The notes below the pieces were generated by a model, which saw only the letters and a program-made list of their open reading frames with translations, did no database searches and had not been told where the DNA came from. DNA of 64,000 bases, taken from assembly GCA_964016985.1 (NCBI GenBank), contig OZ024825.1:4086056-4150055 (forward strand), read 5' to 3'. Source of the DNA: Anodontia alba. Lineage: Eukaryota > Mollusca > Bivalvia > Lucinida > Lucinidae. Position numbers and translations under genes: made by a program. Positions 1-9,814 of this stretch are shown here, one piece after another. The number at the start of each line of letters is the position of its first letter. The first letter of the stretch is position 1.

Positions 1-33
1 GATAGTCCTAAGAGTCTGCTAGCTTGTAAAGTA

Positions 34-555
34 TTAATGGAGTGCTGTGTATCTTCTATGCAAACACAATACATGCAAAGAAGATAGGTGGTATTCCAAT
101 GCTACCAATACTACACCATAAGATGGATCCCTATGGAATATATCAAGCATCTGGGCATTGTACATCCTGAAAAGAAGACTTTCTTTAAAAACTCTATCAA
201 ATGTACGTCAAGCGAAGACTGCATATGGGTTGAATGAGAAAGTCATAGCGAGTGTTGTCTCTAAATCAAGGAAAGGATACTCGTATAATTTATCTCCTGC
301 AAACAGAATTTCATTCATGTTGTTCACATTCCACATGTTGGTACAGATCCTTTTCTGTACAGCTTTCACCAAAAATACTAAACAACATGGTAGGCATTGA
401 TGCCCTCTTGAATCAGGACTAAATATCTCATCTCCTTGATGGATACTTCCTTGCAATAGTACAGCTGCATTTTCTTGTAGATTTATATGATTTGATGGAC
501 CTGGATTTTGCTCTATATCCATATTTTCATACTTGCTTACAACCAGTGGCTTCAT
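34..555 (-). pseudogene. Decayed element ORF: 2A-like motif plus OTU/tegument-like protease N-terminus
   Basis: The minus strand opens with an ATG at 555 and reads 115 codons to TGA (208-210). The same frame then continues for 57 codons to TAA (34-36) without an obvious break in character, so the TGA looks like a disabling mutation. Residues 13-20 read DIEQNPGP, which fits the 2A/CHYSEL consensus D-x-E-x-N-P-G-P and causes co-translational separation at the G-P bond in known cases. After it come HQGDEIF and SRGHQC followed by a hydrophobic stretch, then MNEILFAGDKLYE. I recognise this layout from OTU-like or herpes-tegument-like cysteine protease domains carried by animal mobile elements, with the Cys of GHQC as candidate nucleophile; this assignment is from memory of the family and is not certain. 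The catalytic His/Asp part is not recognisable. Most likely a transposon-borne or captured gene fragment, not a host gene. Confidence 0.5.
496..519 (-). other. 2A-like ribosome-skipping motif (DIEQNPGP)
   Basis: Eight codons on the minus strand spell D-I-E-Q-N-P-G-P, the full core consensus of 2A peptides, only 12 residues after the ATG at 555. N-terminal 2A-like sequences are known in invertebrate non-LTR retrotransposons and some innate-immunity genes. The motif is intact although the frame downstream is interrupted. Confidence 0.65.
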
Positions 556-2215
556 CCAATATTAAATTTACATTCAGAGACAAGGCTTTGTGAGAAAATT
601 TACTATTCCTTGAAAAACAACCAACATGAACACTCTGTACTACATGCTTTCACTATCAATTTCTCAAAATCAGTCAGATGGAAATGCATTCTACTTTTTT
701 TAATGTATAAATAAGAATGGGTCTTTACTGAGGCATCTGTGTAAAACAGATATACATATATAATCTAACCATGTACTGAAAAACTAAATACAATTATTTC
801 TCTTCTGTTTTGTTTCTTTCTTCACAAAAAAAATCCGTTTTATTATCTGCATATATAGGCCAATGCAGTGATTGGAGTAATGAACCTCGTTATTTTCCAA
901 TGAAGTTTATCACCTGATTATTCCAAATGAGTGTATCTCCAGCAGCAATTTCCAATTTCTAGAATTATTAAAGTTCAACTCTAGATATGCTCCAGTTCAT
1001 ACAAATTCAACACCTGATGTAGCTCCACGATTATTCTAGTACAATTTTATAAATTTACTCTATCAACTTATTATTAAGACAAGAGCAGATTAAATAAATT
1101 TGAAATGGCTATGTTCAGTCCAGATTAGCGTTAATAACTGATTGTCATTTGCTAGTGCTTCACCTAAGCATCAACAGATTAGCCCGACCAGCTATGCTTA
1201 CCCTTTTCAAGAGATTTTCAGATGTCCAAAAAAGAAGGGTCATAAACCTATAAATGGGCCAGCAGTCGTAAAACAACTCCGTGTCACTGAGGTGTGAATA
1301 AAGTTGAATATAAAATGCAATTTTAAGTTAAAAACTTATTTTTGATAGACTATCAATTAACTTACACCATTGGTCTCTTTGCTATATTTTAGCGTCAGTT
1401 TGAATCTTGGTGTTTAGGCTCCCCGAGATAATCGCTTGAAGTAAGGTTAATGTCTTAAACTATCACAAAAACAAATTTGGATACATAAAACTAATACCCT
1501 GATGTAATTTCAGCATTCAGTTAATAAATACAATGAAATAATTTAGTGCCGTGGGGTGACTTGGGATATCGTGGGGTGCCTTGGGGTGATTAGTAGGACC
1601 CCGTGCTGAATTAACGCCTTGACAAAAGTAGCGCGTGTATTACTACACCGAATTTTGAAGTCTATGTTTCAAATTGCATTATCTAAATCGATTTCAGTTA
1701 CAGTTATGTTAGCGAAATAAAAAAAGCCCTACAAAATTCCGCTGCTTCACATTCAGTTCACCGTAATAGTGCCGCATTGCGTCTGATGAAGAAGTAGTGC
1801 GCGTATAAATATACGCATAAATAGCTGTGATGAGAATCCGCTCGTAAAACCCCATGCGATTGCAAAGAGCCTGCTAGCTGTCGCTAGCAGACTCAAAAAC
1901 AGAGATGTGTTTTAAGGAGAACGGACACACTTCAAACGGAAGCTGAAAATGTGTCTATTTACTTTTGACCAGCAAATTAAGAGTCATTCTAAATGATTTG
2001 AGGCTCTCATATTAAGGTTTATTTATTTATTTATTTATTTATTTGTTTTTATTTATTTACTTATTTATTTATTTGAATTTTTTCAAAGATGCCGCTTTGA
2101 CCTATTTAGGCCGAGGGGACTTGTCTACTGCAGCTTTTTACAATATAAGGGGTGCCTGGTTCGTGTCGTATTATTACCATATTTAAAAGAAATTCCTTTC
2201 TTTAATACAAACAGT
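556..2215. other. AT-rich intergenic, no gene seen
   Basis: I see no coding exon here. Small features: a GTGGGGTGCCTTGGGGTGA-type direct repeat at about 1551-1590, a short AGCCTGCTAGC / GCTAGCAGACT palindrome near 1867-1893, and a TTTA microsatellite at about 2018-2072. Polyadenylation-like AATAAA strings occur but have no gene to serve. Confidence 0.5.
2018..2072. repeat. (TTTA)n microsatellite
   Basis: Tetranucleotide run of TTTA with a few interruptions (TTTG, TTAC). Confidence 0.9.
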
Positions 2216-2313
2216 GTATCTCCAGATCAGACGCCGCATTTTGCGGCGTCTGATCTTGATCTACACTGCTGGCTTATGTCCCTTTTATGGGACGCCAGAC
2301 ATAAATGGGTTAA
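2216..2313. mobile_element. P1 MITE fragment (TTAA-type foldback)
   Basis: Contains the P1 core palindrome GATCAGACGCCGC...GCGGCGTCTGATC and ends with the P1 terminus CATAAATGGG followed by TTAA (2310-2313). The left terminus is not recognisable, so the copy is truncated or diverged. Confidence 0.6.
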
Positions 2314-2489
2314 GGTAAACATATATACATCAAAGGGAGAACATTCAAAGAGAGTACACTCCAGAATAACAAACATTACTTCCTGCTACGTGAATTCCTT
2401 CGCTAAAAATAATAATTTGTTTTTGACTTGTGTGCGCGGCTTGGACGTAGAAAATTGCTTTCTGGTAAGACTGTTTTTTCTTGGCTGTG

Positions 2490-2800
2490 CAGAGGGATGG
2501 ATACACTGTCAGGGCAGACAACTATGTCAGAATTGGATTTGCCGCCCATCTGAAAAGTTGTCTACTCTGAATGGAAAGAATTTGCTCAACTTGGAAGCTT
2601 GAGTATTCTAGAAATGTACAGAGAAGCAGATATGAAGTCTCAAACATTGTCTCCCTTGTCAAAAATGGCAGACAATCTACTAAATGTATACATCCCCATA
2701 TCTCTTTCGGCGCCAAATTTCAGACGACATTTGTCGTCTGCTTTTTTATTTTAATAAACTATTGTTTGGAAAGACGTTTATATGTCAAGTTGAAAGACTG
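2490..2800. repeat. Diverged foldback-repeat debris
   Basis: Starts with GATGGATACACTGTCAGGGC and includes TTGTCTACTCTGAATGGAAAG and a GACGACATTTGTCGTC palindrome. Matching pieces recur near 5107, 27520 and 45385, so this is an old member of a dispersed family rather than a gene. The ORFs it contains have no recognisable protein features. Confidence 0.45.
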
Positions 2801-2807
2801 AATATCA

Positions 2808-2871
2808 AACAGCGTAGATCCAGATGAGACGGCTCAATGAGCCGTCTCATCTGGATCTGTGCTGTTTGCAA
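2808..2871. repeat. Perfect-stem palindrome (P3-type core)
   Basis: AAACAGCGTAGATCCAGATG pairs with CATCTGGATCTGTGCTGTTT around GACGGCTCAATGAGCCGTC. The same core, with different loop bases, sits inside the P3 copies at 16916-16980 and 40475-40537. Confidence 0.75.
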
Positions 2872-3250
2872 AAGCCTATTATTATCGCCTGTGGCAGCAA
2901 AAGAGTTATTATAAATTGCTACTGGCTTATAATAATATATAACATCTGGGTCAAGGCAAAGCTGGGTAATATAATACGCGAGCGATGTCGGGCTAGAAAT
3001 TATACCGGTCAGGGCCATGCCTGTTCACGTAAAACAACCCCCATTTTTAATGACAGATTCTATCTGTCATTCTTCGTTGCCACACATGGTTTTAGAGGAA
3101 GTGACTGACTACTATTCATCCGCGCACAAAAGTAGACCCACTGTTTCAATGTGTGTATATTAGTACGCCATTGAAGAGTTGTCAATACAAAAGTAGTGCA
3201 ACTTGTGCTTGATCTATGGCGAGAGTCGCTGAGAAACCCGCCTTAATATA

Positions 3251-3322
3251 CGTGCGAACAACAAAGGCGCAGATCAGCCTGCTCGTCCGCGCAGGCTGAT
3301 CAGCGCCTTTGTTGTTCGTTAT
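3251..3322. repeat. Palindrome CGAACAACAAAGGCGC
   Basis: CGAACAACAAAGGCGCAGATCA... is mirrored by ...TGATCAGCGCCTTTGTTGTTCG around a CGTCCGCGC loop. Flanked by T-rich tracts. Nothing coding. Confidence 0.75.
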
Positions 3323-4690
3323 AGCTTGTGTTTTTTTTTGTTGTTTTTTTTTTCGACGAAGAAGCGTCTCACAAACTTAAATGGAGAACAAAATGATACG
3401 GGAATTTATTAGTTTCTCATAGAATCTGTCATTTCAGGGCTATTCAGCCCTTTGATTACTCTAAGTATTCGGAAACCCTAACTCCTTTATTATGCTGTTC
3501 CAAAACTGCCGTTCTGTCGCATCTCATCTCGGACTGCATGCGGCATGAAGGCCAGATTAATGACCCGCAGCATTGTCCCTAAATGCAAAATGGCATGAAC
3601 TTCATAAATGTGCCTTAATGCTGGCTGAACGGAAGAGTCCATTTCAGAGACTCAGAGGTAAAAGGGTTAAGGCAGTCCGAAAGATGGTCTGACTAGTGAC
3701 ATTTTTACCGTACTTATTTCCCTAAACTTTTCACACATGCGCCTTAACCTCCCTTTCAGACCAACTCTCCCCCATCCCCTCTCCCCACTTCTCCTCGAAT
3801 AGTCTCGTGATCACCTGATAATTCTCTTTTAATGTCAGCAGCTGATGCGCACGGTTAATTGTTGATTTATTACCTGCGATGGTCTCGTTCGCATTTGAGC
3901 CGGGGCACAGCATTTACTACCAGACTGCATGTGTGCGCAACGAAGACTGAGATCAGAGTCTTCGCTGTCTGCCAGGAAACGCGTTGGATCATTGGCTAAC
4001 CACAGAGCGCCATGCGAAGACTCTGATCAGACTGCGCGGATGCGCAGACTGATCTGGGTCTTCGCTGGGTGCACATGCAATCCCGTAGGAAACTGTGATC
4101 CGGCTCAGTGAGTAAAATGGCGAAAAGCTCGTTAACTTTATGATGACGTCAGACTAATGTTCCGCATTAATATAGTAATTTGTTATTATGGCGAACGACC
4201 GCTGAAAACGATTTATCAACGGTGTCGTTTTCAGTTTTATAGATATTAACTTTTAACCTGCTAGATTTTAATAATAGCAGTTGACATAATAAAATATCTT
4301 TGGTTTTGGCCTCCATAAGTAGAGTCTGGCATTTCATGCGAAACAAATTTCTCAGGTGATGGCATGAAACGCCATGACATATTTTGGGGGGATGTTTCAA
4401 AAATGACTTTTTTGAGGGTTTTTTTTTTTGTTGTTGTTGTTGTTGTTGTTATCATCAGCACACTAAAAGTTAAATTGGATAGTAATTTTCTGTTGTATGA
4501 TATCGACTTATTACAGTTAATGGGTACCATATATACCCTACCAATTCGGACAAACAGCCACTCATCTAGTAGGTTTTATACACGTGAATAAACGGAAGAA
4601 TTAAATTCAAATTTTAGGATAAGTATGGTAAGAGGTTCAACGGTCGAAATCTTTAGACTAAATACAGTATATTGGAAACAAAAGACGCAA
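3323..4690. other. Intergenic with GA-type repeat
   Basis: No gene seen. A GA-family palindrome at about 4012-4075 (GAAGACTCTGATCAGACTGC...GATCTGGGTCTTCGCTGG) is preceded by a similar, diverged piece at 3928-3965. A (TTG)n run lies at 4428-4449. A piece at 4599-4675 containing GGATAAGTATGGTAAG recurs near 12070, 33735 and 49450. Confidence 0.5.
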
Positions 4691-4998
4691 CACTGTAAAA
4701 AAATCCCGTAGACTTTATGGTAAATTACTGGCAACTTGCTGCCAGCGCTTTTACCGTAAATTTTACGGGCGCCTGTCGAACTTTTGCCGGAATTACCTCG
4801 TAGAATGGGGTATGGACGGGTAAGCTTAAGATAGGATGCGGTAGCTCACATCCCTACTATGCCCTGCGTTACCAACTTGGCCCTACTCTGCTCTGCCATG
4901 CGTGATTATTCCTGTAAATAATCTACAGACGCCCGTAAAATTTACGGTAAATTCGCTGGCAGCCAGTTGCCAATATTTTACCGTAAAATCTATGTGAA
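4690..4998. mobile_element. ~300-bp inverted-repeat MITE
   Basis: Arms of about 90 bp: left arm includes TACCGTAAATTTTACGGGCG after a GCTGCCAGCG block, and the right arm carries the mirrored CGCCCGTAAAATTTACGGTA then CGCTGGCAGC. The ~130-bp spacer is unrelated to the arms. No protein. Superfamily not assignable from this copy because the target duplication is unclear. Confidence 0.65.
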
Positions 4999-5106
4999 AG
5001 ACAAAAGATGCATGTGAGACACAACATGAGAAAAAGGAAAACACAAGTCAAACTCATCATCATCGCATTTGATGTCACAGTATAATTTTTCTTACTATCT
5101 TGGGCG

Positions 5107-5524
5107 TTAAGATAAATGGATACACTTTCAGGGGAGGCAACTATCAAAATTGACTTTTGCCCCTTCTAAAAAAGGGTTCTGCTCCGTCAAAAGGAAGATA
5201 TTGGCTCTCCACCGTGATCGGAATTGTTTTCAACCCATATATATGCGTTGCGTCCCATAAAAGTAACATTGGCAAACCTTGTAGACCAAGTTCAGACGCT
5301 GCAGAACTACACGTTTTGCATAGAGGGCCGCAAAGTAGACTAGCTGTTGCAGCTAAATGCGTCACCCTCTCAAAATATTGTATAAATAAATAAATAAATA
5401 AATAAATTACAGGAATTTCTATAAAATACGGTCATTATAAGAACTAAACATACATCCCTTCTTTTGGAAGTGGATCAGTCCAAAGAGTTGTAGTAAAAGA
5501 GTCCACTCGGCATAACTGGGTTAA
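5107..5524. mobile_element. P1-type TTAA MITE, interrupted at its right end by the LINE
   Basis: Begins at TTAA (5107-5110) and ends CATAACTGGGTTAA. The segment TCCAAAGAGTTGTAGTAAAA-GAGTCCACTCGGCATAA matches the right end of the P1 copy at 21294-21523. An AATA microsatellite lies at 5386-5406. The LINE at 5525 was inserted in its terminal bases, so the P1 copy is older than the LINE insertion. Confidence 0.5.
5513..5524 (+). repeat. LINE target-site duplication, left copy
   Basis: TAACTGGGTTAA, identical to 7520-7531. Twelve base pairs is a normal size for target-primed reverse transcription. Confidence 0.85.
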
Positions 5525-6897
5525 TTCAAAAACTAAAAGCAGCTGGTATAGCAGGAAGTCTTCTGAATTGGTTCATTGATTATCTCAGCAACAGGAAACA
5601 ACGGGTGACTTTCTCAGGTGTTAAATCATACTGGAACTCTTTAAAAGCCGGTGTCCCACAAGGTTCCATCCTTGGGCCTTTATTATTTTTGCTGTACATA
5701 AATGACATTGTGAAGGACATTGGCTCAAATATTCGTCTCTTTGCTGACGACACAAGCCTATATATAGTTGTTGAAGATCCAACACTTGCAGCTGAACTTC
5801 TTAATGCTGACATGGAAAAAGTTGCACGATGGGCTAAACAATGGCTGGTATCTTTTAATCCTTTCAAAACTGAATCCCTTTTAATATCACGGAAGACCAA
5901 CAAACCAGATCACCCTTCTATCTTTATGTCAGGACAAATAATTAAGGAAGTAGATACTCATAAGCATCTTGGCATTTTTTTATCAAAAGATGGTACGTGG
6001 CATAAACATATTGATTATATAAAAATCAAAGCGTGGGCAAGAATAAACATCATGCGTAAACTTAAGTTTCAACTTGACCGTAGATCTCTCGAAATTATAT
6101 ATACCACGTTTATAAGACCGATCCTAGAATACGGAAACGAAATTTGGGATAACTGTACACAGTACGAAAAAGAGGAAATAGATAAAATTCAAAATGAGGC
6201 TGCAAGAATTGCTACGGGAACAACAAAATTAGTATCTATTGAAACACTGTATTCTGAAATAGGATGGGAAACTCTAGATTCCAGAAGACGGAAGCAAAAA
6301 TTATCTCTTTTTTACAAAATGTATTCAAATAGAAGTCCTAGTTATCTTTCCGCTCTTGTACCACCTTCTATCAGCGATATTTCTTCATATAACTTAAGAA
6401 ATGCAAATAACTTGCAAACTGTTGAAACACGAACACGTCAATATTATAATTCTTTTCTCCCTTCTGTGATAAGAGAATGGAATGGTTTGTCGGAAGAAAC
6501 AAGAAACGCCAGTTCAGTTAGTGTCTTCAAATCACGCCTTGACCAAAACGTAATTGTTCCACAAATACCTAAATACTTTTATATTGGCGATAGACGTCTG
6601 CAGATGTTGCATACACGTCTTCGAACAAACTGTAGTGCTTTAAATCAGGATCTTTTTCGTAAAAATATTTCTGACACTTCACAGTGCATTTGTGGCAGTA
6701 CGGAAACCGCTGATCACTTTCTTTTAGAATGTCCCCTTTACCATGGACAAAGACAAGAACTTTTCCAGGTAATCTCACTCATTTGCCCAATTTCTGTTGA
6801 CGTTCTATTGTTTGGCAACAGCACTGTAATTTATGAAAATAACGTAAAGATTTTCGAGGCAGTTCATAATTACATTAAAAAAAGTAAACGTTTTTAA
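5524..6897 (+). CDS. 5'-truncated non-LTR retrotransposon reverse transcriptase, C-terminal part
   Basis: The frame is open from the element's truncated 5' end (no genuine ATG; the earliest in-frame alternative start is GTG at 5605) to TAA at 6895-6897. Numbered from 5605, the RT blocks are GVPQGSILGPLLF (residues 16-28) and the catalytic FADD (46-49) with both Asp residues present. Upstream in-frame codons add the preceding RT block (NWFIDYLSNRKQRV). The C-terminal region contains a maturase-like WNGL segment and a CxCx7Hx4C knuckle (Cys361, Cys363, His371, Cys376), typical of jockey/CR1-like LINE proteins. The endonuclease domain and N-terminal RT are missing because of 5' truncation, so the copy cannot move on its own. 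No frameshift or stop within about 455 codons, and sharp target duplications, indicate a fairly recent insertion. The clade (jockey, CR1 or similar) is inferred from motif style only. Confidence 0.85.
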   Translation: MQKLKAAGIAGSLLNWFIDYLSNRKQRVTFSGVKSYWNSLKAGVPQGSILGPLLFLLYINDIVKDIGSNIRLFADDTSLYIVVEDPTLAAELLNADMEKVARWAKQWLVSFNPFKTESLLISRKTNKPDHPSIFMSGQIIKEVDTHKHLGIFLSKDGTWHKHIDYIKIKAWARINIMRKLKFQLDRRSLEIIYTTFIRPILEYGNEIWDNCTQYEKEEIDKIQNEAARIATGTTKLVSIETLYSEIGWETLDSRRRKQKLSLFYKMYSNRSPSYLSALVPPSISDISSYNLRNANNLQTVETRTRQYYNSFLPSVIREWNGLSEETRNASSVSVFKSRLDQNVIVPQIPKYFYIGDRRLQMLHTRLRTNCSALNQDLFRKNISDTSQCICGSTETADHFLLECPLYHGQRQELFQVISLICPISVDVLLFGNSTVIYENNVKIFEAVHNYIKKSKRF

Positions 6898-7042
6898 TTT
6901 TACCTTTTCATGGCACAGTTTTCCTCATTGTTGAGTGATGCGAATACAATGTATTATGATACCGGTGAGATAGGCCAGAGGAATTATAAATACATTTAGT
7001 ATACAGCAGGACAACAGGATTATAACAGGATTATAGTGTATT

Positions 7043-7081
<39 letters not shown>

Positions 7082-7519
7082 TTCTCGCGGCGCAGAAGGC
7101 GGTCCCTACTCTTCTAACACACTTTGTTTCTCTTCTTTTGTCTTTCTTTCTGCTCTTTCGCTCCTCCACATGCCACTTCTTTCATTTTTTCCTCCTTATC
7201 ATTGATTAAGTAGAGTATTATTATGTTTTTCTTTTTTGTTTGTGTTTTTTTTCTGCTCTTCTTCATGTTTGTTAGGTTTGAACATATAAGGCTCTACTTT
7301 CGCTATATAGTAATCTAATGTTATAATTAGTATATATTGGTAGATATGTCACATGAATACGTTAACATATTTACAACCTTGTGCCGTTATCGGATATATT
7401 CAATTATATGCATGAGGAGAGGAACTTCATAAGCAATTTGCTTTCGTTCCAATCCTAGTATTTTGTATATTGTTATATTTATTGATGTGCCGTTAACTCT
7501 GAATAAAATATGTTTAAAC
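5525..7519 (+). mobile_element. 5'-truncated non-LTR retrotransposon (LINE), full insertion
   Basis: A 1995-bp insertion flanked by identical 12-bp repeats (5513-5524 and 7520-7531). It contains the RT C-terminal frame, then a ~620-nt 3' UTR with a ~30-nt T run (about 7050-7080) and a CT-rich tract. An AATAAA polyadenylation signal at 7502-7507 lies just before the 3' end. The 3' terminus is ATATGTTTAAAC and not a long poly(A). Truncation is typical of incomplete target-primed reverse transcription. Confidence 0.85.
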
Positions 7520-7531
7520 TAACTGGGTTAA
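7520..7531 (+). repeat. LINE target-site duplication, right copy
   Basis: TAACTGGGTTAA, identical to 5513-5524. Confidence 0.85.
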
Positions 7532-7575
7532 GTATCCTTTGGTAGGATAGTAACCTATAATCCGACATCGTTGGG

Positions 7576-7612
7576 CTTCATAGCGCAGTCGGTGGCGCGT
7601 CTGACTTTCGTG
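7576..7612 (+). other. tRNA-like 5' half (SINE head or tRNA pseudogene)
   Basis: GGCTTCATAGCGCAGTCGG is followed by TGGCGCGTCTGACTTTCG. It has a good A box (TAGCGCAGTCGG) and a D-arm GCGC/GGCGC pairing, but no anticodon-stem pairing and no convincing B box follow. Best read as a truncated tRNA-derived sequence rather than a functional tRNA gene. Confidence 0.4.
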
Positions 7613-7619
7613 GAGATTG

Positions 7620-8455
7620 ATCATGAAATAATTTCTACTGTCATCACCCCCACCCCACCCCCTCCCCACCGCCTCGCCTTAACTCCGCACTATGACAAAT
7701 TTTAAAAATCCACGCCCGTAGCCCGTTGCCCGTAGACACGTCGTAAGGTAGCATCGCACGATCCCCGCACGGCCACCGCACAGAGGCCGCGCGCTGATCG
7801 TACGGGCAACGCAAGATTTTAGAAGGTCATTTTGGCCAATAAAAATCGTACGACGATTGCAGGCTCATGAGATAATTGTACGGCCCCTGGGCAGCTGTTG
7901 CAGGGTTGCCGCTCGGTGCCCGTGGAGTGTCCATAAAATCGCACGGATTTTAAGCAGTTATCTTGCGGCAATCCCACGGCGAACGCACCATGACCGTGCT
8001 ACCGCCTTGCATTTTTCTTCTTGGACCTCTTTCCCTTTCCGCCTTTTGTTTTAGGTGCCATCTCAACCAACAACGCAAGCAGAAATGTGATTTTTCACAC
8101 TTTTGGTATACCACACGACGAGCGGAGATCGTATGGAAATCATGCAGTCACCGTGCCATCTCCGCGCGGCCTCCGTACGGAAGCCGCACGGGCTCTGTAC
8201 CATTTCCCTGCGGAGGATGCGAAGACTGCGAGATGACCAGACGACATTCCGTACGATCTCCGCACGGTCTCCGTAGGCTTTGCCTCGATCCCCAAAAGCC
8301 AGTACAAGAAATCGCACGGTGCTCGTATACAATGTAAACACATAAGCCGTATCCCGTAGCCACCTACGATGCCTGAACAATCGTACGGAAAATCGTAGAC
8401 AAATAAATCGTACGGCGTCCGGGGCAAATGTTATCCAGGCACTAAGAAGGGCAGT
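7620..8455. other. CpG-rich segment with recurrent CGTACG/CGCACG motifs
   Basis: After a C-rich tract (CACCCCCACCCC...) the segment is strikingly rich in CpG and in short near-palindromes CGTACG, CGCACGG and CCGTACG (for example near 7798, 7847, 8173, 8249, 8382, 8408), unlike the AT-rich surroundings. Several ORFs of 65-124 codons overlap in different frames and look like GC-driven noise. No protein family recognised. Probably an old repetitive element or a local inverted-repeat-rich segment; no clear terminal repeats were found. Confidence 0.45.
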
Positions 8456-8585
8456 TGTCAGCTACTGGCAAACGTATGTGCACAAAGTACTGGTTAACCG
8501 CTAAGAGGACTAAGCCTAACCAGATTTAATGACCGACGCGACAGTGTTTATTAGGCCGTTAAACGCCAAACAAACAAATACAGTC
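8456..8585 (+). repeat. SINE-like 3' region with CAAA tail
   Basis: GTGCACAAAGTACTGGTTAA and CCGCTAAGAGGACTAAG recur at 20310-20345, and both copies run into a CAAACAAACAAAT-type tail. Shared internal sequence plus a simple tail suggests a retroposon 3' end. Confidence 0.45.
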
Positions 8586-8706
8586 CCAGATGTTTCACGG
8601 TTACAGCCAGGGATGGGAATATACTTCTCGGCCAACATTTCTGAGAACTCATTTACAAGCCTTTGGTCTTACTTAGACTAAGAGTGATCTCACTTTTCAC
8701 ACGCTC

Positions 8707-8957
8707 CATTACGAAAACGCGCCTATTCAAATATATATATTGAAAATTTCAACACCAAAAATGAAAGTTTTCAGATAAAAATTCTGATATTCTTCATATT
8801 TCTGCTTAAAACATAGATTGTGGGTACTCGTTAGAACCGCCTCGCCGAGGCGATTCTAACGAGTACCCACAATCTATGTTTTTGAGCAGAAATAAGAAAA
8901 ATAATGTATACCCCTGTAAACCCCATGTCAAAATTATATAGGTATATTTTCGTAATG
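8707..8957. mobile_element. PM1 copy (F)
   Basis: Begins CATTACGAAAACGCGCC, ends TATTTTCGTAATG. Central palindrome GGGTACTCGTTAGAACCGCC / mirror is complete. The TATATAAAAGTGGGG hairpin of the right half is deleted. Confidence 0.9.
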
Positions 8958-9443
8958 TTTTGAGAAGGAATGACATTTGCGTTTTACCGTTATCAATTCA
9001 GACTTTTCACCCAATGACAAGAATTCAAACATCAATCAAACTTCAGTGACTCCAACACTTTTGTGAACATGGAAATTAGTTCTAGACATGGGCAGTATGA
9101 ATCACTGAGTGTTAGTCATAGCACCAATGAGTACACAAAACATACATTTTCAATATAAAACAAGACAAATTTCTTAAGATATCCCTAAATATTTGTTTTC
9201 TTGAGCTATCGGAAGAATTTCCTAAGGATTCAAACACGAATTCGAGTCAGCCACACTAGACGAACCATCGATGTTCGAGTCATTGAGGTTTTACTGTATT
9301 TCAGAATAGTAAAACTATCTTCCAGAACTATATTTTTCGTAAACTTGATGGTTGTCAAAATAGACAAGATAAAAGAAGACAACAACATAATATATCTCTA
9401 TGGAACTCACTCGATGAAGAAATCCGTGAATTTTATATATATA

Positions 9444-9457
9444 TATATATCCCTCTT
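9444..9457. repeat. SINE target-site duplication, left copy
   Basis: TATATATCCCTCTT, identical to 9801-9814. Confidence 0.8.
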
Positions 9458-9800
9458 GTTTGTTTGTTTGTTTGATTTGGGCTTAACGTCGCTTTCAACA
9501 ATCTTTCAGTCATATTGCGACGGTGTCTGGATGTGACAGGGAGCTCAATGCTCGCTTTTAGAGTGCTGCCTCACTGAAATATCACGCCCCAGACACTTTG
9601 ACATGATATTCCACCCAGTCACATTATACTGACACTGAGCTGACCAGTTCCGATTCCTAGCTCTACTTTCTTAATGCTGAGCGCCAAGCGAAAGAGCAGC
9701 TAGTACCATTTTTAAAGTCTTTGGTATGACCCGGCCGGGGATCGAACCCGCAACCTCCCGGTCACAAAGCGGACGCTCTACCACTGAGCCACTGTGCCGG
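9458..9800 (-). mobile_element. tRNA-derived SINE, full length
   Basis: Read on the minus strand it starts with a tRNA-like head at about 9800-9725: A box TGGCTCAGTGG and B box GGTTCGATCC, correctly spaced. A body of about 230 bp follows, and it ends with a CAAA-type tail (GTTTGTTTGTTTGTTTG on the plus strand). It is flanked by perfect 14-bp duplications. The head cannot be a functional tRNA because the acceptor ends do not pair. SINEs of this kind depend on a partner LINE; the partner is not identified here. Confidence 0.85.
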
Positions 9801-9814
9801 TATATATCCCTCTT
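9801..9814. repeat. SINE target-site duplication, right copy
   Basis: TATATATCCCTCTT, identical to 9444-9457. Confidence 0.8.

Noticed and set aside
5580..5903. 107-codon minus-strand ORF
   Set aside because: Antisense shadow of the LINE reverse transcriptase.
7857..8427. Overlapping ORFs up to 124 codons in the CpG-rich segment
   Set aside because: Four or more frames on both strands are open together, which is expected from GC-rich composition; no motif found.
9725..9800. Functional tRNA gene
   Set aside because: A and B boxes are present but the acceptor ends do not pair and the sequence continues into a SINE body.
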